64,000 nucleotides of DNA, from positions 395,274 to 459,273 of the forward strand of contig JAAGOF010000204.1 of the NCBI GenBank assembly GCA_010645155.1, read 5' to 3'. The notes beneath the pieces are model-generated. The model searched no databases and was not told the origin of the DNA. It saw only the letters and a list, made by a program, of their open reading frames with translations. This document shows, piece by piece, positions 26,701 through 37,098 of the stretch (the first letter of the stretch is position 1; each line of letters starts with the position of its first letter). Source of the DNA: Tigriopus japonicus (Eukaryota; Arthropoda; Copepoda; Harpacticoida; Harpacticidae). Both the position numbers and the translations under genes were made by a program.

Positions 26701-29700
26701 TGAACGGCCTTCTGTTAAACTTGGAGCGCTCGTCAGCCTTTCCACAAATCGAGAAGAAAAGGACAAGAGGGAAAATGGAGAGTTCTTATACGAGAGTGGA
26801 AGGACCAACATCTCGAGCACTAAGGTTCTGGTTCGTGGTGTCTCCCAGATCAAAGGACTTTCTGAGGGGCTGGAAAGGCAAAAGGCCGTTCTCTTCTTCA
26901 TCACCTCATCTCGCAACGACCATAGCAATAACTCACTTGTTGATAACAAAGGAATGCCTGCGAAGACTTCGGGTGGTCAGGAACCCTTTTCACTTGTCAT
27001 TACTAAGATCGAGCCAGGTCCAAACACAACCACATTATCTAACCTGTCCTAAACGAACTTTTGCCCACGATTTACAAGTCATGGGAGTGACGGCCTCAAG
27101 AACGTAAGTAAAAAAACGTTGTCAATTTAGCTGAAGTCGATTTGGCCATTGCCAATGGTTCAAAATGAGTGAGCGATAAAATATACGTAATTAAGTCTTT
27201 CATTTGAAATTTGAGAACAAGAGTTTCCAAGGGTAAAAAATGGCATCATTGAATCTAGACGTATTTGTAATTTTCAACGGTTGTCAAAAGAACGCCAGAA
27301 AAGTTTAGGAAACTGCGCAACTATCTTGAAATTCGATTCTTGTTAACTTTTAACTCTCTGACATCGCTCAGTTCAATTTACAAGGAATGAGGTGATCGTA
27401 TGTTATATTGATTTTGGCGTAAAGATAAGTTCAAAATGGGTTAGGGGCAACAAAATGTCCAGAAAGTTGAAAATTCCAACCCCTCTAGGGTATTTAAATG
27501 GGATCAGGCTCCCTCATCTTTGGCGATGCTTAAGTCAACACCAATCAATAGTACGTACACACACACGCGAACAGAGCGATTTTGTATGTTTCTTCATAAG
27601 CGACCTAATTGGCAACTTGGAAGTTGCCAATTATCCCAAAAAGTTCAAATCACAAAAATGCCACTGTCCATTGTGTAGTACCCGAAAAACAAAGAAAGTA
27701 CTGAACCGTCCCTTTTGCTACACCAAACTTCTCCACAAGTTCTTAGCAATAAAAAATAGAGCTAAATTGTCTTTAATTAGTTATAGTACAGTTTAACTAA
27801 ATATTGGGCATAAAAGAAATATGATGTCTATAGGGAAAAGACATTTTTAAGAAACTGGTTGTTTTTCACTCTGTACACAATCACAGCGTCATAAACAAAA
27901 AGAGGCCCCTTCTTGAAGTTTTGAATAGGCAAAGCTTGTTCCTACTAGAGGGCTAACAAAGAAATGTCACTCTAGTACAGTCAGTGGAGATTTGTTTTGA
28001 CCACACTTCATTGATCCAGCAACAAGGGTGCCAAGTTACTTGATTCATCATTCATTGCTCTTGTTCGACCACAGCAGTTGAATGAGCAATTGACTCCCTA
28101 AAAATGCAAGTTTGGGTTGTGAATCACATAATCTATCGTGTTCAACATCAAATTCCATCACACCACACACAGTGCAGGCTAGCATCTCTAGTGCAGGCTT
28201 GGTGACTCACGAATATTTTCGGAGTGTCATTTCTCTGTTAGCCCTCTAGTTCCTACAAACTGAGGTAAATTGGAGTATCGTCAAAGCAGAAAGTTAATTG
28301 CTCGAAACATCTCAGGTTTCAAGATTCGGTCGCTCAAGTTTTTTGTAAGCCGGAAAACAATGGAATGAGTCCCCCAAAATCAAGTACTTTGAAAATCTGA
28401 AAGTAATATTGTTTGAATAGACAATAAACACCCACACAAGCCGTGATCACTAGGGCTCGGACAAAGTTGCAAGATGCAACATGCGCCAAAAACTGCAACT
28501 TTTGATGTTTTTGGTCAAGTTTAGCAACTGTTTTTTTTCGCAACAAACTGAAACTTTCGATATTCTTTCAGCCACCATCATTGAAATTGAGCGAAAAACA
28601 GTTTGAATCAAATATTCCACAAGCATTGTCTAAAGACTTTTTGCTAATTTGTGAATTATAAGTGCATATCAACAACGAGTTTATATTTGAATCCTAATCC
28701 TTGTGACAGTAACAAAAAATCCGCCCCCCCCCAAAAAAATGTTTGCCAGAATTAGTATTTTTGATCATATTATATATTTTTAGGCCCACTCTGACCTATC
28801 GTCAGTCTCACATACATAGGTTTGAGAATCGACATTTAAGGAAAACTGATGCCAATTTTAAAGCAATTTTATTTTTATTTTACAGCAAAACATTTTGGTC
28901 CAATTGACTGGAACTTTTTGCAAAAATGATTGCGATTTTTTTACTCAAAAACTGAAACTTGATGCTAAGTTATCACAAATCTATCCGAGCCCTATTGATC
29001 TTTATTCAATAACGCTTTTCATCCTCGTTATTGGTTGCCAGGTGAATGTTAGTCAAGAGGCAAGCTTATCAAAGACAAAAAAACAAAAACGTAGGAAAAG
29101 TTCGGTTCGACAAGTGGGAAAGGAACCATTTCACAAGGAAATCTTTGAAAGGACTTCTCTTTCTCTCAAGTCTTTTGATTGCTTCAAGAACCACTAAATT
29201 TCACTGGACTTGGAGGCTAACGAAAAGAATCATGATTTCCAGTAGGAACAAATCAACTACGTTCTTCTGCAAATGAGACCTTGCTTATGTTGATTTGAAT
29301 ACGTATTTCAATTTTCAGCTCAATCGAACGTCTGAGTCAAAAGTTATGCTCTCTCAAAGTTCAGTGCAAGTCATACCGAGAATGAATAGATTCGCCCTTT
29401 TCTGGTAAATGTTTTACCACAAAAGGGCGAACTCATTCATTCTATGCTCTCTTTAGTCCATTAGTTTGAGAAGGCATAACTTCTTACTCTGCCATTCGAT
29501 TGAGCTGAAAATTGAAATACGTCGTCTAATGCCTTACGACTTTAAGGAAGCCATAGTGGCCGCGCATACTAATGCGTTCTTATTAGAGCCGAGTGTAAGT
29601 GCTTCCCCAGACGGCGTAGGTTCGAATCTTGTTGGGGATCGGATTGAACCTGTCGGGAGAAATCCTTAATTACATGGAATCGCATTCCTTGTAGCGGTAG

Positions 29701-32700
29701 TAGAAAATCCGCAACCAATAAAAATAATAATAATGAATACAAGCAAGGTCTCGTTTGCAGAAGAACGCAATTGAATTACTCCTTCTGGAAATCATAATTT
29801 TCACCGTTGGCCTCTCACTCCAGAAATTCAGTGCTTCTTGATTAATCCGACAAACGACACTTGAAAAAAAAGGGGGGATTAGGTGTTAATGGTGAGGAGC
29901 CCAAACAAACCTTGCCTATTCCAGGACTTCCAAAAGGTCCAGGAACAGCAATGAAAATATTATAAAAAGACTGAAAACATGATAATCAATAGTGCATTGA
30001 CCATCCTTCTCTCAAATCTATGAATAGGTTCCTTTTCCACGATTGAAAGGGAAATCCTTCTACAAATAATTTCATCCTTCAGGCAAGCTTGGCCTCAAGG
30101 TGTCCAATTAGTTTGGGTGGGTCAACACTATAGCAGCTCTCCCTTGGTCAAATATCACCACCTTCATCTCCCCCTTTTTGTCTCAACCCACTCATTCATT
30201 CATTAATTCATTCACTCACTCGTTCTTTCGTTCATTCATTCATTCATTGCCCGCAGGCTGTCAGTGGCAGGCCCAACTGACCTTAACGATATTACGTTCC
30301 GTATCGTGGACCAATCTCGCTATCCCGAGGTCCTTGAGCTTCTCTATGCCAATTTTCATCCGGATGAACCCATGAGTCGGGCGTTGAACATCTACAGTGG
30401 AAATCATCGTGTTCCAGCGATTGACGAGTACACGCTCAATGGACTCAAAGAGAACCTCTCTTTGATGGCGGTGGATTCTTTCACCAATAAGCTACTAGGT
30501 ATGCAAGTCATCGCGAAAAGACACGAAATGGTCTAAAATCAAGGACTTGATTTTTCTAGGAGTGGCTATCAACGGCTTGGTCCACAAGTCCTCATTGGAC
30601 ATTCCTCTAGCTGATAAATTGAAGAACATTCGAAATGACAAGTTCAGGCACATCATATCTGTTTTGCACGAGGTCAACCAAAGAGGAGCCCACATCTTTC
30701 AGGAGTTGGGCACAGATGTTATCTTCGATATCAAGATGGTCACAACCGATAAATTGAATCGGAAAAGTGGCTTAGCCACGGATCTCATCCGAAAATCCAT
30801 CAATCTTGCTCGAGATCTCGGCTACACCGCTGCTAAAACCGAAGCTACAGGTTGGTTCTGCGCAATACAAGATGAAACTCAGTTTACCCATTCTCATTGC
30901 TCATTCTAGGTATCTATTCTCGGAAGGCATCCGAGCGTTTGGGTTTCACAATGGTAGCCGAGTTCTTTTATGACGAATACGTGGCTGCAGATGGAACGAC
31001 GGGGATTTTCTCGGACATGGGCAACCATAAGGGTGCCACATTATTGGTCAAACGACTTCTGGTCAATCAAGACTCGATTGAAGAGAACGAGCCTGAAGTT
31101 CGCAATGAGAGCGATCAGGCTTAAGCAAACAGTACGTGTTTGATGTTGCTCTTGTTTAAATGCTCTATGAATGTGACCCCTGTGTTAATTTGCTTTCGCC
31201 ATCAATACCGGTATATGGCTACTTGGTTCAATAAAGCTCTGAACAAAGACTCGATCTATCGAGAAGCACTTACTCTTCCAATTTGCCCTCTCTTTTGGAA
31301 ATCTTTTTCCCCTTGGTTGAAGTTGGGTGCATCTCAATTTGGTGCGCAATGATTTCCTCACATTCTGCCGAGTTGAACTCGCATTTATCTTCTTGACAAC
31401 TATGACAGAAAGAAGACGAAGCACTTCAATGATGTGAACATGGAACACCCATATCCAAAATGAACGGGAATGGAACTCACTTGTACTGAATTTGGTCGTC
31501 CTTGTGATTCTCTTTCCAGTGTTCTAAATTGGCCTGATGATCCAGGAATGACGTCTGGCATTTGGAACATGTGGATAAGGCCAAGGGTTCCAATTTTTTC
31601 TTTCGAAGGATCTTCTTTTTGGTACCTTTATCACCCAGTTCATCGTCGCTAGGAATTTCATCTAGAATGAAGGATATATTTAATGATAAAAAAATAGATT
31701 CTAATTTGATATATTGGAACAGAACTTAAATTTATGACCAAGAAGAGTTCCTATTACCTTTGCAAGGCCACATGGGTCGATTGAGGTTCTCCTCCATGCA
31801 ATGCTTGATGCCCACCTTCCTTCGTTTGCGTTTCTTGACAATAGAGAGGCCTTGGGTTTCATCCAAAATATCTTGGACGGCCTCCAAAACTTCTATGGCG
31901 GGTTTAACATCCTCACCAGTCTGAGATTCGGGTTCATAATTTTCGTCGTTTTCGTCTCCCGAATCTAAATTTAAAAAAAAGTTTTTCACTTAAAGCCAGA
32001 ACAAGTGTAAAGGTATTGCATGTAACAAAAGTATGATAATTCGATCCTCTTTTGGAACAAAACGTGCTCTTCGGCAAGTGCATTTGTTGCATTTGATGTG
32101 CAAACTTTTTTCAGTTATAAAATGATTTACTACAGTCCAATAAGCTTTAATCTCTTCATTAATTTTCGCCAAAGCACGATTTTATTTTTAATCATAAAAA
32201 ATTAGATTACAATTTGATAACTTGGAACAAAAGTGAGACGTAAAAAGTAACTAGCAATGCCAAATCTTCTTCGGAAAAAAGCTTGAAAGAGTGGCCAGTT
32301 CCTCATTTTGAGAGACCCAGATCAAATCCACAAATTCCACATCAATTTTCGTGCAACTTGGCTCACCCACTTACAAAAAAGTTAACAAAAAATGTGCGTA
32401 ATTTTTTTAAAATAAAGTGACATAAATTTGGGGACGACTTTGTCGGTTCAATTGAACGTATAAAGTGGCTTTGTTCATTTAAAAGTTACGTACCACGACC
32501 CCATTCAATATCACAGAGAGCGGTGGGTTCCATTTTGATCTGAGGCACCAAGGGTGGATTGAAAGAACGGACATATTGATTGAGATGGGTCTCCAGATCC
32601 AAGGGCGAAGGTCGAGTACGACGATGAGCAATGATTTGATTCCGATTGGCCTCGAAGCACACATCGAAGAACTTTCGGACACGTTCCAATTCAACCACGC

Positions 32701-34071
32701 AAGAGCCACATATGACTTTCGAGAGATCATCGTTTGGAGTTATCTTCAAAGGTTAAAACAGGAATTAAGATTGAAAATCCCCGCTGTTCTTACCGCGGCT
32801 GCTCTAAACATTCAATTCAAAAGACCAAAGTTCCTTTTTACTGGACACGTCTTTTTTGACAATGTTTTCAGTTGCATCAATTCTCGTTTTTTATTGAACT
32901 GGAAAGCTTTCCGGTCTAGCCATGAACATGAAATATCTTTCCTACTTTTTAAATACTATCGATGTTTTTTTTTAATTCCCGGTCATACGGCCCATATAAA
33001 ATGATAAACATTGATAACCTTTGTCATAGACTACAGTACTACCTAGAATGAGATGGTAGCTTCAAAATTTATCATCTTTGCTCTCATTCAAGGAAATATC
33101 TTATATTTTACAGGAACTGTGGTTTATGTAACGAAGAGTTTCTACACCCATGTTCAGCTTAAGTAAACAACGGACTCAAAAGTTATACGCCTTTTAAATT
33201 CAGGGAGGCAAAGGCGGAAAATGAGCTCGTCCAAAATCGAGCTCATTTTCCGCCTGCGCTTGCCTGAAATTCAAAGAAACATAACTTTTGAAAATTGGTA
33301 AAAAAATATCTTGTCACATAAACCACACCTCCTGTAAAATATAAGATATTCTCTTGAATGTCTACCACGATATTCCAGTTTAGAGATTTGGGCAAGAGTT
33401 CTTTAACTTTGGTGCTGTATATACATATTTGGAGACTTTTCTGCTCGAATTACCTTTGATACCCTAAGACATGGAGGTGCCCTCAGAACGCCTCACAAAG
33501 CAACTGAGGCTAGGGTTGAACATGAATTTACTTTTTATTTGTATAGTTAATTCACATCCATCACTCTGACTCATTTAGTCGTTTGCGAAAGGTTATCAGA
33601 GTAATGGAATCGAATCGATCAGTACTTGTTTTTCACAGTAAGCTCTACTTTACCAAGCACTAGTATTACGAAGCGTCCTCCATAACTATCAATCATATTA
33701 AAATCTTATCAACGTCCAATCATCATTCGATTTGAAGTGTTGCTCAAAACCTTGTTTCAAGCAATGATTTCTTAAATTGAGCCATTCACTTAGAAGGAAT
33801 CGGCTCAGGGGAAACTTTGAACAACAAACAGGGCGTTGCATCAATATGAAAGGTCGCCATTTTGGCCGATGGGCCGTCTTAGACTCACCAGCAGGGGCAG
33901 ACAGCTCTTGCATTTCTCGGCTAATAAACTCTTTTGGCCCTCGTCACTGAAGATATCCACCCCATTGACACTGTCTCCACCACATAATCGACAAACGGGG
34001 TTTTGGGGCGGGTTTGGGTCGGGATGAGTCTGGGTATCCCGATTTGGGTCACCCGGAGTGGGGCTGGCCAT
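23742..34071 (-). CDS. ZAD-domain C2H2 zinc-finger protein (ten fingers)
   Basis: Probable nuclear sequence-specific DNA-binding protein. Minus-strand coding exons: 34071-33889, 32743-32494, 31964-31758, 31661-31481, 31399-31274, 25538-25341, 24851-24466, 24406-23742; total 2196 nt, 731 aa, with phase matching at every junction. The N-terminal ZAD has its four zinc ligands at Cys27/Cys30 and Cys73/Cys76 and would mediate dimerisation. A basic KKRKRRK (188-194) is a likely nuclear localisation signal. Two degenerate fingers follow (encoded at 31274-31661), then eight canonical fingers, the last six with TGE/TG-type linkers in part (HTGEKPF, HTGERPY). The C-terminal 190 or so residues are Ser/Pro/Asn-rich and probably regulatory. 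The join across the 5.7 kb intron (GAA GA|G TGC) is inferred from phase and from the lack of another start or stop. If wrong, there would be two neighbouring zinc-finger genes. The intron contains an acetyltransferase gene on the opposite strand. Family members expand quickly in arthropods, so no orthologue name is given. Confidence 0.82.
24882..25303. mobile_element. Foldback family copy C (diverged), in a zinc-finger gene intron
   Basis: The most diverged of three related foldback copies (others at 29181 and 34912). It shares GAGTTATGCTCTCTCAAAG-type blocks and the inverted CCAAGGTCTAGTTTGCAAAAG arm. It fills most of the intron between coding exons 25341-25538 and 24466-24851. Confidence 0.6.
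26666..27105 (+). CDS. Coding-like open frame, possible exon of unknown protein
   Basis: A frame open from 26666 to a TAA at 27050-27052 (128 codons, no ATG at its left edge) has the composition of a real exon: ordinary codon choices and a mixed hydrophilic sequence (for example VLVRGVSQIKGLSEGLERQK). Beyond the TAA the same frame runs on for 17 codons to a perfect GTAAGT donor at 27106. I recognise no domain. It could be a terminal exon, a pseudogene exon with one stop, or a retroelement fragment. An overlapping + frame is also open (26613-27107) and ends at the same donor. The stretch lies inside the large intron of the zinc-finger gene, on the opposite strand. Confidence 0.3.
27946..28248. 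mobile_element. hAT-type MITE with 8-bp target duplication
   Basis: Terminal inverted repeats of about 28 bp begin TAGAGGGCTAACA. They are flanked on both sides by the exact 8-bp repeat GTTCCTAC (27938-27945 and 28249-28256). An 8-bp duplication and TAG-type ends are the hAT superfamily signature. At 303 bp with no protein, it is non-autonomous. Confidence 0.85.
28451..28994. mobile_element. hAT-like element with TAGGGCTCGGA ends
   Basis: TAGGGCTCGGA at the left and TCCGAGCCCTA at the right are perfect inverted ends about 540 bp apart. More inverted similarity lies inside (for example CAAAAACTGCAAC-like against its complement). The flanking octamers GTGATCAC and TTGATCTT match at 5 of 8 positions, compatible with a decayed target duplication. 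It is non-coding. Confidence 0.65.
29181..29842. mobile_element. Foldback family copy A, interrupted by a SINE-like insertion
   Basis: The left arm (GCTTCAAGAACCAC) and right arm (GTGCTTCTTG) are inverted. The centre is a tight hairpin around GCCCTTTT...AAAAGGGC near 29395-29430. It is closely related to copy B at 34912-35390. The right arm is split near 29522-29735 by an insertion absent from copy B and from the left arm. Confidence 0.75.
29524..29735 (+). mobile_element. tRNA-derived SINE-like insertion
   Basis: Contains an A-box-like GCCATAGTGG (29551-29560) and, 57 nt on, a B box GGTTCGAATC (29619-29628), then a body and an AATAAAAATAATAATAATGA tail. The spacing fits a tRNA with a long variable arm (Leu or Ser type). 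The stems are degenerate, so it is a SINE head rather than a working tRNA gene. Its absence from the sister foldback copy supports insertion. Confidence 0.6.
30191..30249. repeat. CATT microsatellite
   Basis: Tandem CATT units with interruptions run directly into the splice acceptor of the first identified acetyltransferase exon and serve as its pyrimidine-rich tract. Confidence 0.75.
30257..31124 (+). CDS. Arylalkylamine N-acetyltransferase-like GNAT protein (5' exon missing)
   Basis: Predicted cytosolic acetyl-CoA-dependent acetyltransferase of the insect AANAT type; relatives acetylate dopamine, serotonin or related amines. Exons 30257-30498, 30560-30850 and 30910-31124 splice in frame to 248 residues ending at TAA. 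Seen in the sequence: an N-terminal beta-strand/helix DITFRIVDQSRYPEVLELL, then FHPDEPMSRAL (typical of arthropod AANATs), and the GNAT acetyl-CoA loop region KSGLATDLIRKSINLARDLG. After these comes a C-terminal ERLGFTMVAEFFYDEY. The canonical Q/RxxGxG/A loop appears as NRKSGLA. The first exon listed starts in phase 2 after a good acceptor and has no in-frame ATG, so a short upstream coding exon is missing; I could not place it. The gene sits inside intron 5 of the zinc-finger gene, on the opposite strand. The substrate is not predictable from sequence. Confidence 0.85.
31230..31235 (+). other. Polyadenylation signal of the acetyltransferase gene
   Basis: AATAAA, 105 nt past the stop codon. 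Cleavage shortly after it would end the transcript just before zinc-finger exon 5 (31274), so the nested gene stays almost wholly inside the host intron. Confidence 0.6.
33086..33360. mobile_element. Foldback element in intron 1 of the zinc-finger gene
   Basis: ATATCTTATATTTTACAGGA on the left is repeated inverted on the right with almost no mismatch. The centre is a near-perfect palindrome (GGCGGAAAATGAGCTCG and its complement around 33225). At 275 bp it has no coding capacity. It shares an AAAAGTTAT-type block with the three-copy foldback family but looks distinct. Confidence 0.7.
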
Positions 34072-34911
34072 AGCGATAAGCCCAATGCAACCTACCAATC
34101 TCTCCAAGTACACTCTGTAGATTTGCTACCAGCGCGACATCTAGCGGTCTAAACTGTAATGCCCCAACCAACTGGTAAATGGGAGAAATTGAGGAGTGAA
34201 CGGGCCGGCGCGTTGGGGATTGGGGCCTGCAAATTCCCGAGGGTTCCCAAATCGGCTTTGTTTTGATGCTGTTTCCAGACGGCCGGGGGAAAATGGCCAT
34301 CTCACGAAACCTCTTATTAAGAGGGCCGGATTCTATGAATACGAAAAGGAACGATAAGGTTAAATTTGTGTTCTGGGGTTAACCTGAATTCTATATTAGA
34401 CGGTATGGTTTTGTTTCACATGGATGGATATTTTTTTGGTCAAAAAACACTTTTTTATGTATCCTGATATCTGTTGGGTCCTTCGAGAGCTGTATCGAAG
34501 ATCCTTATCGATGCGTATCAAAGCCAAAGACTTAACCATAAGTACAGTGGGAATAACATTTCGGTTGAAATGAGACCATTGTTCGACTGGTCAAAACTCG
34601 AAAACGCTTTTGGTCTCTTTTGGTCTACAATCCAAAAGACCTGGATGAGAAAAATTATAAGAAAATATAACGAAAAATACACAAGGTAGTTGTATCGAAA
34701 TTACAAGTTACGAAAGTATAGTAATCCGTTCCTTTTTTCAAAAAAGTAACTAGTGCCATCACATTTCAAAAATGCTGTAATTGTAACGGTGCAAAAATAC
34801 AAACGTACTCGTTCTTTGAACAAGAAATTTAAAATTTTTGAGCTGATAATTTTTAGAAAACTGAAAAACACTCTTGAACGTAACAACTGAACATCAAAAA
34901 CCTACATTAAG
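34072..34911. other. Upstream region of the zinc-finger gene
   Basis: The first 250 bases are relatively GC-rich and should include the promoter and 5' untranslated region. I see no TATA box and no other gene. Confidence 0.4.
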
Positions 34912-35390
34912 CAGGATCAAGAAGCACGGAAATTGTGGATTGGGAGGCTAGCAATGAGAATTGTGATTTCCAGCAGAAACGAACCATTTGCGTTCTTCTG
35001 CAAATGGGAAGAGAACGTATTGAGAAGAGCACGTATTTCAAATTTCAGCCCAATCGAATGCCGGAGTGAAAAGTTATGCCTTCTCAAACTTATGTACTGA
35101 TGAGAGCACAGAATGAATGAACTCGCCCTTTTGTGGTAAAACGATTACCACAAAAGGGCTAGTTCATTCATTCTTGGTAGGATTTGCACTGAACTTCGAG
35201 TTCAGTTTTCTGAGAGAACTTTCTAAGAACTTTTGTCTCCGACGTTTGATTGAGCTGAAAATTGAAATACGTATTCTTGTCAACATATGCAAGGTCTCAC
35301 TTGCAGAAGAACGTAATTGAATTGTTCTTAATAGAAATCATTATTCTCATTGCTAGCCTCCCACTCCATGATTCCAGTGCTTCTTGGCAG
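34912..35390. mobile_element. Foldback family copy B (most intact)
   Basis: A 479-bp palindrome-like element. The left arm AAGAAGCACGGAAATTGTGG and GGGAGGCTAGCAATGAGAA pair with the right arm TTCTCATTGCTAGCCTCCCA and CAGTGCTTCTTGG. The centre is TTGTGGTAAAACGATTACCACAA. Related to the copies at 24882 and 29181. Confidence 0.8.
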
Positions 35391-35530
35391 GATGTATTGC
35401 CTTTTGAACTTCAAAGTGAATTATTTTGATTGAGATCTTTAAAATCACACCATTAATCACCCTGAAAATCAAAGCCTATTTTCTTTCGAATGCCATTCCT
35501 CATTGCAGTGTCCTTCCTATTGAATTTAGG

Positions 35531-35567
35531 AGTAACGCGTTCTAGAGCGCTGCGCTCTAACGCGTTC
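35531..35567. repeat. Short GC-rich palindrome
   Basis: AACGCGTTCTAGAGCGC is followed at once by its near-complement GCGCTCTAACGCGTT, a perfect-looking hairpin of about 16 bp per arm, placed 90 bp before a hAT-type MITE. Confidence 0.55.
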
Positions 35568-35657
35568 CTCATTTTGGAGAAAGGAACAGAAACTCTAATC
35601 CGTTTTTTCTGGGAACGGCTTCAACCCTGAATATACGTGACTTCCAATGCACTAAAG

Positions 35658-35884
35658 CAGGGGTGTGCAAACCCTGGCCCGCGGGCCAAATGTGGCCCCC
35701 TAGCTGATTTTGCGTGGCCCGCAAGAGGGTCTGTCATTTTCAATAGACTGGACCGCAGCATGATTTTTGATTTTTTCATGAATTATTACACTAGAAATTA
35801 TTTGCCGTTTTGGATGGTGTGGTCCCGCGACCGCCAACGGTCCGGCCAATTTGGCCCACTGCAAAATAAGTTTGCACACCCCTG
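35658..35884. mobile_element. hAT-type MITE with CAGGGGTGTGCAAAC ends
   Basis: Perfect 15-bp inverted ends CAGGGGTGTGCAAAC, flanked by CACTAAAG and CACAAAAG (7 of 8 identical, target duplication). The interior has the TGGCCCGCGGGCCA palindrome and repeated TGGCCC blocks. CAGGGGTGTxCAAAC ends with a GGCCCGCGGGCC core are known from hAT families spread across animals. It is 227 bp and non-coding. Confidence 0.88.
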
Positions 35885-37098
35885 CACAAAAGTAAAACCA
35901 GGACGAGTTTAATAAGAATTTTCATTGTCCAAAAGGTACGGATGGTCACTAGAGAATAGTGACTTCTCTTACACGGGATATAATTAGAATGAAAATTGGA
36001 AACGTGATCATTACATTTACAAACATGTATTGTTTATCTACATGTACGCATGTCGATATGTTCTTGAAATATTGGTCATTTTTTAAGAATTTTCTTTAGA
36101 TTGTATTTGCACTATTTCGAAAGATATTCTTCTGGAATAATCCAAAGCTGCACTACTGCAATGGTTTTCCTTGTAAGACAATGGCAGTAAATGATTTCAA
36201 AGTTTGTCACCCCGACATGAAAAGGCCCACATGTTCCACAACTATGTAAATTGGCTGAAATTTGAAACACAAATAGCACCCTTCAAAGAAATACGTTCAA
36301 AATGTCAATCATGTCAAATTGATGACTCCAGATTTAAACCAGGGTCTGCTTTTGCAAATGTCTGACAGTTGAAACTTGAGTAATGGATAAAGTCAATTTT
36401 TGGGCCAAATTTGTCCTCAATGAGCCTTCCGCAAATTGCCTTAGATAAGGCATCATATCAAATGTTTCTCTCCACAACAAGTTTTAGATTTGTCCAAGAA
36501 GACGATCCCACCAATATTGATAAAAATAGCAACAAAAACAGCACCACTAATTATCTAGCTGCATTTAAATATACATTTTTCATTATCTATTGTAGAGGAA
36601 CGCTATTAATTGTGAATGTGCTGGCTTTTGAACCAAAACAAACTTCATATTTTAGGGCGAAAGTGAGCACGATGTTGGGAATTCTTTTATTTTGTAAGAA
36701 GATTTCGATAATATAGTATAGTAAAGTATAGTAAAATTAGTCATGCTTATGCGTAACCTTTTAGCAGTAAATAAGCTGTCTTTAAAATGGTGCGTTAAGT
36801 TCTAACTTTGACTACACTTAAGTACATTCGAGCTATTTAGATTAGTGCACCCACACATCCGACTTATTATCAAGACTTTGGACTTGGAACGTCTTCTCTA
36901 GACTTTTTTGAAGTTTCAAGCATTTTTTTATTCCCCTGGATCGTGCAATTTTCAATAAAAATACAGTAAATGAAGATTAGTTTTGAGTGGATTCTTCTGC
37001 TACTGTTAATTACGACATCTTTGCGAAACCTTCCTACCTCTTCTACTGAACTTGAAATAAATTTCAACCACTGTAAGCATTTCGTCCAATATAAGATC

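Noticed and set aside
29540..29650. Functional tRNA-Leu or tRNA-Ser gene
   Set aside because: A and B boxes are present but the acceptor and T stems do not pair properly, and the unit continues into a SINE-like body and AT tail.
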